Both the position numbers and the translations under genes were made by a program. From Monodelphis domestica (taxonomy: Eukaryota; Chordata; Mammalia; Didelphimorphia; Didelphidae), in NCBI RefSeq assembly GCF_027887165.1, contig NC_077232.1, forward strand, positions 8,730,800-8,794,799: 64,000 bases of DNA. The letters run 5' to 3'. This document shows, piece after piece, positions 1 through 14,600 of this stretch. Under the pieces are notes generated by a model. It was not told where the DNA came from. It saw nothing but the letters and a program-made list of their open reading frames with translations, and ran no database searches. Position 1 is the stretch's first letter. Each line of letters starts with the position of its first letter.

Positions 1-215
1 AAGGGACAGGTCATCCATGCTGTGGACGTGGGCATCCGCAGTGTGCCTGAGAGGGTGGGCGGCAAAGCTGGCCATGGGGCCAGAGGGCTGCCTGGCTTCC
101 CTGTCTTTAATGAAGACTCGGAGGACCCTTGGTCGTACCTGAGATTCAGAAACAAGGCCTGACCAAAGAAGGGGCTGCTTGGGCATGCCTTAAAGGACCC
201 AGCAGGCGGAATAAA
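1..215 (+). other. possible terminal exon of an upstream gene (partial)
   Basis: Frame 1 is open from the window edge to a TGA at 160-162 (about 53 residues, starting KGQVIHAVDVG and ending LRFRNKA). An AATAAA lies at 210-215, only about 50 nt later. A very short 3' UTR is also what MEN1 shows in this window. I do not recognise the peptide. In human the next gene upstream of MEN1 on the same strand is CDC42BPG, so this could be its last exon, but that is position-based inference only. A 53-codon open frame at an edge can arise by chance. Confidence 0.25.
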
Positions 216-1348
216 ACGTCCTTGCTGGGTAGGAACAAAGAACTCCCTTCCAGTCAACCAACATGCATTCAAGGCCTTTTGTACCCGGGGCCTGGGCTGG
301 ACAACCCAGGGCTGCCCAGGGCTTCCCTCTCTGCCCCTTGCCTTTTCTGGATCTTTGGGTGGCAGAGAGGAGAGTGGAGGTTCAGGAATCCTTGGGAATG
401 GGGGGCCAGCTGGGAGTGGTCATGCTCTGCCCTTTGACCTCCAATTCCCACTCCACCTTTTTTTGGGGGGTCTGCTTCTCATTGGCTAGATTTAGAGGAG
501 GAGGCCAGGCCAGGGTGAGGGTCTTGGAGCTCCCAGGAGAATGGCCAGGCGCCAAGAGAGAGGATTACATTTGGTTTTGCAATAACAATCCATTAATCAG
601 AATGCTGAGTGAGTGGATTATTTGGGGCAACACAGAACTACCCCCCCCCCCCCCATGGCCAGGCATGTACGCTGAGGGTTTCAAAAACAAGAAAGTACAG
701 CTGCCCAATGGGTGTCTGCACCCAGAGACACGTTCCTAGTAGCCCTTTCAAGGGTTGCAAAGAAACAAAATATTTGTCTGTGGCCAAAAAAACTTGGGAT
801 GTCTTCACGTTGTTGCCAACCCCCGACACATGGACAGCAAGGGCTGGCTCAGGAGTGTGACTCAAAGGAAGGCCTCCACATCCCTTTCCCAAAGGAGACT
901 TTCATTCCTGCATATGTGCCATAGGTTCGCCACCACAGGTCTGTGAGCTCAAGCTAACTTCTGACTGCTGTTTTATTGTCGGGAGAAGCAGGACCCCAAA
1001 CTTTGTATCAACACTTGAACCCTTTCCAAAGGCCAGTCCTGCACATGGCACTTAGCCAAGAAACCCAGTTATCTGAAGACACAGTAGCAAAATACAGCAA
1101 TTTGCAGCAGCAAATGAGGAGTCAGTAAAAGTATTCATTGGGGAATTTATTCCCAGCAATGCAGAGTGAAGACGCTCTCTCAAGGGGAGTGAAATAACGT
1201 AGCTCAACTAAGAAAGTCCCAGATCTTACCCAAGGGGCTGCTCCCCAAAGTGTAGCAAGTTGGGGAGAGGGAGGTGATGAGACTACCCTCTCCTCTTATG
1301 CCAGCTTCTTCCCAGCCTTTTCCTTTAGCAATCTGAAGTAGGGTTGGC

Positions 1349-1492
1349 CTCTCCTCTCCTCTCTTCTGTGGCTCGTTCAGTCTCTATTTCTGTCTCTGTC
1401 TCTCTCCCTCTCCCTGACTCCCTCCTCTTCTCATCTCTTCTGTCTTCATCTCTCTCCCACTCCCCTCCTTCATGTCTCTCTGTCCCTCTCAG
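1349..1492. repeat. pyrimidine-rich simple repeat
   Basis: The stretch is almost wholly C and T on the + strand, built from degenerate CTCTC, TCTGTC and CCTCT units. Confidence 0.75.
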
Positions 1493-1898
1493 CTGGAAGT
1501 CAGAATCTCCTGAAGCAATTGCATGGCCCCAGAATGATGCAGAGGCGCCGATCTCTACCAGTGAGCAGGAGAATAGGCTTTGGGCCTGGGGTTCCACTGC
1601 AATGGAAAAGTCTTGCATGTCCATACAAGAGTGATTGGGGGGGCTAGAGGAGGGCCACCCCTTCTGATTTTGGAGGATTTAATTCATGAGATCAGAGTTG
1701 GAGCTAGAAAGGGACCTTCTGGGCCCTCTGATCCAACACTCATTTTTCTAGATTTAAAATGGGAAGCTGAAAACATAGATGGAGAACTGGAAGGGGAGAC
1801 CCAATTGCAGCTCTCTGAGCTGTTTGCAGGGAACCTGAGTAGCTGCTTAGGCTTGTACCCCACAGAGACGAAGGCAAGTCACAGGTATAATGAAGGGG

Positions 1899-1920
1899 TG
1901 TGTGTGTGTGTGTGTGTGTG
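1899..1920. repeat. (TG)11 microsatellite
   Basis: Eleven uninterrupted TG units. Confidence 0.95.
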
Positions 1921-2329
1921 CCCTTAAAGAGCTCACTGGGAGTGGACAATACATCCATGGAGAAGTAGGGCTGGACTGGCACAGAGATTGTGGGAGGAGA
2001 GGTCAAAGGAAAAGGGCTGGAGGGGGGGAGCCATTCTTGACTCCGGAGAGGATGGGCCACCGAGCATTTGGGAACGGAAGGGTGATGGGTTCAGAGCTGT
2101 TCTAAGACAGATCACTTAGGCAGCTGAGTGGAGGATGGATTGGAGAATCAAGCAACTGGGGGAGGGGGGACTGGTGAGAGGGCTGACCCCAATACTCCAG
2201 GCCTGTGGTGCTGAGGGTGCGAAGGAGGGCAGAGGCTATGCAACCGGAGAGAAGGAGGTGGATGTGAGAGATGGAAACAGAATCTAAAATGGGCAACTTT
2301 TAACCTAGATCCCAGAAGGAGCCTCCGTA

Positions 2330-3232
2330 CACCACGTCTAGCTGTCTTCGTCTCTAGGTTTTGGGACACTGACTGTCTCTCCTTCTCTGAGGGTTCCTCC
2401 TCCAGATTATGCCCTCTAACCATAGGTGTCCTTCAGGGCTCCGTCCTGGGCCCTCTGAATGGCTTCACCTGGTGTCTCATCAGCTCCCATGGATTTAATG
2501 CCCATCTCTAGGCTGAAGATTCTCCCCTTCCTGCTCCAACCTCTCTGCTGATTCCAGTCTCACACCTCCAACGGCCTTTCCCGGCCTGAATGTCCAGTAG
2601 ACAAATCCTTCCGTGCCCAACAGAACTCATCTGTCCCCCTAAATCCTCCCCTCTCCATAGACTTGCTGAGGCTCACACGAAGCCCGGAAGGCATCACCTC
2701 TCAAACACGCCTCGCTGCTGCTCGGAGCAGATCGACCCGCTCAAGTCTCTCTCCCCGACGATCCATCCTCTCTTCGGCCGCTAGAGCGATTTTCCTGAAC
2801 CCAAGACTGATGCCGGGCCCCCTCCCCCCAGGAAACTCCAGCGGCGGCTGCCTATAGCCTCCACAGTACTAAATACCGCTCGGCCCTGGAAGCCCTTCGT
2901 CTCCCGCCTCCTTCCACCTGACTCCCGCCCAGGCTGTGATGCGCTCACCAGCTCCTCGCTCCCGGGGTTTCCAGAGGAAGCTCTCCCTCCTCATCTCACC
3001 TAAGCCACCGCCCGGCCTCCCTGGCTTCCTTCAGTCCCCAGCTGAAACCCCGCCTTCCACTGGGAGCCTTTCTCTCCGCCGATGACGGTATTACGCATTT
3101 AGGCCAGCCATAGCACTCGCTTTGTGCCCATCTCTTCGCACGTGGTGCCCCCGGGCTGCCGTTTGCCTCTTTTTGTACCCGCAGGGATCGCCCGGCACAC
3201 AGCAGGCGCTTAACAGATGTTGAGTGAGCAGA
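2330..3232 (+). repeat. LINE2-type non-LTR retrotransposon, 3' part
   Basis: The + strand carries the decayed end of a reverse-transcriptase frame typical of LINE2: 'ggtgtccttcagggctccg' corresponds to the GVxQGSVLGP motif, and 'atcctctcttcggccgctag' to the LQxxxNAAAR stretch. It runs on into the 3' tail 'ggcacacagcaggcgcttaa'. The copy is full of frame breaks and has no open frame. A second copy of the same region lies at about 24050-24880, so the two can be aligned. Family assignment comes from remembered consensus; ends are approximate. Confidence 0.65.
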
Positions 3233-3539
3233 GTACATCTTGCCGCAGCCTGAAATTTCCTGTTTGAGATTTGTGCCTTTTCGTTCACTCTAGGTTCTGC
3301 TGGAATCCAGAGAGCACAACTAGGAGCCGGAGGTGTAAGTTACAGAGACCCGGAAAAAATCCCCCCAAATCAGCTCCATCCAGAAAGAGGCTGGGCTGCC
3401 TTTTGGAGGTAGTGAGCTCCTCATCCTAGAAGGTCTCCAAGCAGAAGCTGAATGGTTTTTTGTGTGTGAGGGGTGGGACGGAGTTCTCCCACTACGAACC
3501 TCCCCAACTCCGAGACTGGAACACTTGAGGACCTGTTTG

Positions 3540-3856
3540 TGCTCCTTTAATCGCTATCGGCAATCGGGACTACAACTCCCAGAATCCACTGAGGCGGGGA
3601 GGTGTGTTCCGGCGCCCGCCTTCCGCCCAGAATATTCCGAGGTGCGTCCTACCGCTGCTCCCAAGAGCCCTTTCGTCGCCGCCCTGACGCGGCCTTCCGG
3701 GGTGCGGCTCCAGCGCGTGCGCGACAGCAGCCGGCGGGAACTCCATGTCCCTGCATGCTCAGCGCATGTGCTGGGCGGGGCGGACTCCATCTCCCGGCAT
3801 GCTCCGGGTCCCGCGGGCTCCTGGGCAAGCTCCTTGTGTAGGATGCGAGAGCGGAG

Positions 3857-3860
<4 letters not shown>
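3540..3860 (+). promoter_or_regulatory. MEN1: probable MEN1 promoter and non-coding exon 1
   Basis: A CpG-rich, TATA-less block lies about 1.7 kb before the MEN1 start codon. It holds three elements resembling the long ZNF143/THAP11-type motif (ACTACAAYTCCCAGMATGC): ACTACAACTCCCAGAATCC at 3569-3587, AACTCCATGTCCCTGCATGC at 3739-3758 and GACTCCATCTCCCGGCATGC at 3783-3802. A plausible end of the untranslated first exon is GCGGAG|GTGGGC at 3856/3857, which would splice to the exon beginning at 5589. Human MEN1 also has a non-coding first exon. The start site itself is not determined. Confidence 0.55.
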
Positions 3861-8964
<5,104 letters not shown>

Positions 8965-9030
8965 GCCCTCCCGCCCCGCCCCGCCCCGCCCCCCTGTACA
9001 TAGAGCGGTTTTTCAACCTCCGGGAAGATG

Positions 9031-9036
9031 AATAAA
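9031..9036 (+). terminator. MEN1: MEN1 polyadenylation signal AATAAA
   Basis: A canonical AATAAA lies 67 nt after the stop codon, followed by T-rich sequence (ttttgttaac). The 3' UTR is therefore only about 85-90 nt and ends just before the MAP4K2 promoter. Confidence 0.85.
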
Positions 9037-9059
9037 TTTTGTTAACAAATCGAGGCCTC

Positions 9060-9329
9060 CCGTGGTGCTGCGGCAGGATATGGGGGAGGGGAGGGGGGGC
9101 CGCGGTGTGGGGGGGGCGGCCGTGCCGCTCGGTGCCCTCGCGGGGCGGGCCAGGGCGGGAGCTGCGGGGAATCCCCGGGCGGGCGCCTCTGGCCCCGCCC
9201 CGGCCCCGCCCCAATGCCCGGCTCGAGCTTGGGCTCGGCTCCTCCCCTCGGGGCGGGCGGCTCGGGCTGCTGCCACCGCTGCTGCGGGCTCCCGGCTCCG
9301 GCTCGGCGCGGGCCGGCCGGCACCGGGCC
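9060..9329 (+). promoter_or_regulatory. MAP4K2: MAP4K2 promoter and 5' UTR
   Basis: This is the only space between the MEN1 3' end and the MAP4K2 start codon. It is GC-rich, TATA-less and holds GC boxes (GGGGCGGGCC at 9141-9150; two CCCCGCCCC at 9193-9211) and a CCAAT at 9211-9215. No intron is seen between it and the ATG at 9330. Confidence 0.6.
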
Positions 9330-11638
9330 ATGTCGCTTCTTCGGGACGTGTCGCTGCAGGACCCCCGCGAGCGCTTCGAGCTGCTGCAGCGGGTGGGGGC
9401 CGGCACCTACGGGGACGTGTACAAGGTGCGGACCGGCCCGGGGTACGCTGCGCGGGGGCGGGGGGGGGGGGGTGTCCCCAGACTGCTCCTCTGCGGGCCG
9501 CCGGCCCAGCCCGGGAAGGAGGGCAGGTTCCCCTCGGGCGGGCAGGCTCGCTCGCGGCCTGATGGACGACGCCTCCTGACCCCCTTGCAGGCCCGGGACA
9601 CGCAGACTTCCGAGCTGGCTGCCGTGAAGATAGTCAAAGTGGACCCAGGTGAGCCCCCCCCCCCCAGCCCCGCGGCCGCCTCCGGGCCCCCCCCAGGTGA
9701 CGCGGCGCCTCTCTCCTTCCTTCAGGAGATGACATCAGCTCCCTCCAGCAGGAGCTCACCATCCTCAAAGAGTGTCGCCACCCCAACGTGGTCGCTTACT
9801 TGGGCAGCTACCTCAGGTGACCCCCCGCCGCCACAGGGTGCCTCTTGGGCGGGCCAGCCGGCCGGGCCCCCACGATAAGCCTCTGCCTTGCTTTCCCCAG
9901 AAATGACCGCCTGTGGATCTGCATGGAGTTCTGCGGAGGAGGGTCCCTGCAGGAGATCTACCAGGGTGAGGCGCGCCTCTGGCCAGGCAGCGGGCAATGG
10001 GGCACCTTCCCGGGCGCTCTCCCCGCCCTCCCCCGGGGGGCTCTGGCCAGGGGAAGCGCCAGCCTTCCGGGCCCCCGATTAGGCTTTGGAACTCAGACGG
10101 AGCTGGGCCGGACTGGGGGGGGGAGGACTGGGGGGGGGCTGGCCTCGCCCATCTCCCTGCGCCCCCTCCTTGCAGCCACGGGACCCCTGGAAGAGAGACA
10201 GATCGCCTACGTGTGCCGGGAAGCCCTCAAGGTAGGGGGGCCCCTTCCCGTGCTCCCACCCCTGGCAGTCCTCCTCCTGCCCCTGCCCCTGCCTGCTGCC
10301 TGCCCTTCCCTCCTCCGGCCGGCCGTCCCCAGGGCTGCCCATTGGTCCCTTGGGTGGGGACAGCCCTCCTGGTGGGAGCCGGGGCCAGGGGGGAGGGGCG
10401 TCCCCTGTTGCCGGAAGCTTCTCCTTTCCCTCTTGGCTCACCCGCTTCCTGTTTAGGGGAGGTTTGAGGTGAGAGGAAGCAGCTTGGGGGGTGGAGGGGG
10501 GGTGGGGGTGGGGGTGGGGGGCTGACCCGGGCGGCTCGTCTGTCCTCAGGGCTTGCATCATCTGCACTCTCAGGGGAAGATTCACCGGGACATCAAGGTA
10601 GGGCGGGGGGGGGGGGGGGGGGGGGGGGCAGGGGGCGGGGCAGGGACCCCCAGGCGGGGGCGGGGCTCAGGCTCTCCTCTGTCCTCACAGGGCGCCAACC
10701 TGCTCCTCACTCTTCACGGAGACGTCAAACTGGGTCCGAGCAGCGGAGGGGGCCGGGAGGGGGAGGGGCTGGGGACCCCCGGGGAGGGGGGAGGGGCCGG
10801 GGACCCCCGGGGAGGGGGCGGGCCCAGGCGGGGGCCGAGGACGCTCATCCCTTTTCCTCCACAGCGGACTTTGGCGTGTCCGGAGAGCTCACGGCGACGG
10901 TGGCCAAGAGGAGGTCCTTCATCGGGACGCCATACTGGTGAGGGCACCCCCACCCCGCTCCCCCCCAGGGCCCGGCCCCAGGCTCACCCCGTCTCCCCGC
11001 CCCAGGATGGCCCCCGAGGTGGCTGCCGTGGAGCGCAAGGGGGGCTACAACGAGCTGTGTGACGTGTGGGCCGTCGGGATCACCGCCATCGAGCTGGCCG
11101 AGCTGCAGCCGCCGCTGTTCCACCTGCACCCCATGAGGTCAGTCCGCCCCTCCCCCCCCCCCCCCCCCCCCGCGGGGCCCACTCTGAGCCCCCCTCCTCC
11201 CGCAGGGCGCTCATGCTCATGTCCAAGAGCAGCTTCCAGCCTCCCAAGCTGAAGGAGAAGGCCTGCTGGTGAGTAGCCTGACCGCCTTCCCACTTCCCAC
11301 CTCCACACCTTTGCCCGGGTGTGTGCGGGGGAACCTCCTGGGCCCTGACCCTGTCCTGGCTCTCAGGTCCCAGAACTTTCACCACTTCCTCAAGCTGGCC
11401 CTGACCAAGAACCCCAAGAAAAGACCCCCTGCTGAGAAGCTCCTGCAGGTCAGAGGAGGGGCAGCCTGGGCGTCTGGGGGGGCTCTGGGGTGTCTTGGAG
11501 CCTCCCTGAGCCCTGATTCCCTCCCCCCAGCACCCCTTTACAGCCCAGACCCTTCCCCGGACGCTCCTCACGCAGCTCCTGGACAAACTCAATGACCCTC
11601 AGCTGGGCGTCCCCACGCCGGAGGACGGCGACCTGGAG
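9330..11638 (+). other. MAP4K2: MAP4K2 exon map 1: kinase-domain exons 1-12
   Basis: Exons: 9330-9425, 9591-9648, 9726-9816, 9901-9965, 10176-10231, 10550-10597, 10691-10733, 10865-10937, 11006-11137, 11206-11268, 11367-11448, 11531-11638. Introns are 68-318 nt and many consist largely of G or C runs, for example 24 G at 10605-10628 and 20 C at 11152-11171. The exon-7 donor is TGG|GTCCGA, poor but the only GT that keeps frame with the human protein. All others are near consensus. Confidence 0.93.
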
Positions 11639-14600
11639 GTGAGGGGAGCCCTGGGGAGGGGGGGAGTGGCCGGGGGGGTGGCAGGGGCTGGGGGCACCCC
11701 GAGCCTCGCCACACCTCTGTGCCGCAGACCTACGACCTGTTTCCGGACACGATCTACTCCAGGGGGCAGCACGGCCCGGCCGAGAGGACCCCGTCCGAGA
11801 TCCAGTGTGAGTCCGGGCTGCGGGGAGGGGGGCCCCCACGGCCTCCTTCTGTCCCCCGCCTGACTGCCGTCCCCCTTCTAGTCCACCAGGTGAAATTCGG
11901 GGCTCCCAGGAGGAAGGAGACGGAGCCACCGAGTGAGCCGGTAAGAAGGCCTCCCGGCCCAGCTAAGGCCCCGAGGGCGTGGCGGTGGCCGAGGACCCGG
12001 ATTCCAGTCCTGCCTCCCCTGGAGCTCCCCTCTGGCCCGGCTGCGGGACCCCCAGGACGCCGGTCCGGCCTTTCAGCTTCGTTTCTAAATGGCCACCTCT
12101 GCAGGCCCCCCCAGTCCCCGCCCCCGGCCGGCCCAGCTTCCCCCCAGTGTTTGCCATCTTGGGGTCCCCGGCGGGAGGGAGGAGATTCCCAGCATCGCTT
12201 TAATTGAACTGGGGGCGGCTCCCTGGCAGAGCTCCGGGCTTGGGGTTCCAATCCAGCCGCAGATCTTGACTAGCTCTGCCAACTCGGCACGGCGTGACTT
12301 CCCTCTTTTGGCCTCATTTTCCCGACTCTACAATGGGCTTAGCCAGGGCTGTTGTCAGGATGAGACAAGAAGGGGTGATGTTAGAGCGCTCTGCGGACCT
12401 TAAAGTGACACGCGTGCACACGCGCACACACTCACATGTACACACATGCATGCACTCACACGCACACACTTACATGTACACACACGCACACGCACACACA
12501 CTCACATGTATGCACACTCCCACGCGCGCACACCACATGCACTCACACATGCACGTATGCACGCTCACACGCACACACTCACACATACACACTCACATGT
12601 ACACATGCACACACTCACACACACATGCACGCACACTCCCACCCGCGCACACCCACATGCACTCACATGCACACACGCACGCTCACACACACTCACATAC
12701 GTGCACACACACTGTTCTTATGACGGGTTGGATGATTCATTGCCTTCTCTGGCAGCCTGCGGGGACCCCGGCGCCCCCCACTCTCTGGGAGTTTCTCATT
12801 TGGGGAGTGGCTGCTCAGGGAGGGGGAGAAAGGAAATGGGAAAAACTAAGGAAGCCGCCCATTCTCAGGAGCACCTTCTGCCTTCACAGTGGGAGGAAGA
12901 GTGGACGCTGTTAGGGAAGGAGGAGCTCACTGGGTAGGTGGGGCTGGTGGGCCAGGAGGGGGCTCAGGAGGGGGAGGGGCTGGGGGGGAGGTCAGCACAG
13001 GGGGAGGGGCTCAGGGGGGAGGGGAGGTCAGCGCAGGGGGAGGCCTCACTGCTCAGTGGGTCGCCCCCTTCTCAGGAGTCTGCTGCAGTCGGTCCAGGAG
13101 GCCTTGGAGGAACGGTGAGTCACTTGGAGCTCAGGCAGGGTGATCTGCAGTCGCCCCCCTCGCCACAGCTGTGTGCCAGGAACTGTCTATTCTTACCTGG
13201 AAACAGACACTGGGGGCAGCGGGGTGTCAGGCCTGGAGCCGGGAAGGCCCAAGTTCCAACCCAGCCTCAGACGCTTCCTAGCGGGGTGACCCTGGGCAAG
13301 TCACTTCACCCGGTTGGCCTCCGTTTCTTCATCTGTAAAATGAGCCGAAGGAAATGGCCGCCCACGTTGGTGCGCCGGCCGAGAAAACCCCAAATGGAGT
13401 CACCCCGAGTCCGACGTGACTGAACGACAGCTTTTGTCGGGCTCCGGCTGAACCTCGGCCGGCACCGGTCACAGCCCACACCAGGCAGTGGGGAGGGAAC
13501 ACTTGGAGGAGAGGCAATCCAGGAAGGCCCCCTGTAGGAGGATGAGGACCTGGTTGGAGGAGGTGGGATGCTGAGTGGGGGAGCAGCGAGTTCTCTCATC
13601 TGCCTTGAAGTGGAGAGGAAGTGGGGGAGGGATGAGAAATGGCCCAGAAACGCTCAGGGAGCCCACTTGCAGGAGACGGGCCTGGAGAGCCTAGAAGGCC
13701 AGGCAGGAGCCGCTTGTGTTTGTCTCTGGGGTAATAGGGAGCCACAGGAGATGTTGGAGCCCAGGGAGTGACGGGACTCGGGAGAGTCCTTTGGCCGCTG
13801 TGAGGCCACGCGGTGGTCTAGGCGCGGAGATGCGAGCAGATGGGAAGAGGGAAGACCAGGGCTGGCTTTGAGCTCGGGACCTGGGAGGAGCCCTGCGGGG
13901 CCTCTTGAAGGGAGGACGGGGAGGCGCTCTGGGGGCTGCTGGGAAGGCAGTCTGGGCGGACCTGTGAGCCGGGAGGCCTCTGGTGACCGCTGATCCCGGA
14001 GATCTGGGGGCGGCGGAAGGGCCGGCCTGGACAGCCTCGCGACGGTCCAGCCAACGGCGGGAAGCCGGAGAGCCGCCGCCTCGGAGAGTCGGGCCTGGCG
14101 GAGTCCAGCCAAGTCCAGAAGCGTTTGCTCCAAGAAGGCGGCGGAGGCCGGAGCTGCTGCAGACGGAGGGGAAGAGGCCGGAGACACTGAAGAGAGAAAG
14201 CGCAGCCGAGGGGCCGGCCGGGCTCTGGGGGTCGGCAGAGGCCTGCCATGGCGGGGAGAAGGGCCGCCTCAGCCTCGGAGCCTGGACCAGGCAGGGATGA
14301 GGTCCTGGCTCCGAGGCAGAAGAGCGCTCGGGGCCGGGCCATGGGGTCCGGGGACTTGTCCAGGGTCACCCAGCGAGGAAGGGTCTGAGGCCGGATTGGA
14401 ACTCGGGACCCATCTCCAGGCCCGACTCTATCCACCGAGCCGCCGGCTGCCCGGAGAAACTCTTGCTAAAAAAGATGATTTTTCAGGGAGCCGCGTTTGA
14501 GGCCAGATTCTAGGCGACAGCCTGGGGGGAGAAAGGAGGCCACTGGGGGACAGTCTGCCGAGAGAGGGGTGCCGAGGGTGCTTGGGCAGGCGAGGTTTGG

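Larger units (their letters stand above)
216..3540. other. intergenic spacer upstream of MEN1
   Basis: No coding gene is recognised here. Contents: a 14-nt C run at 641-654, a possible DNA-transposon end at 920-939, a pyrimidine-rich stretch at 1349-1492, a decayed repeat of the 'aaagggaccttctgggccctctgatccaac' type near 1670-1780 (family uncertain), a (TG)11 microsatellite at 1899-1920, and a LINE2-type copy at about 2330-3232. The rest (216-640, 940-1345, 1925-2300) shows nothing I can assign. Confidence 0.6.
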
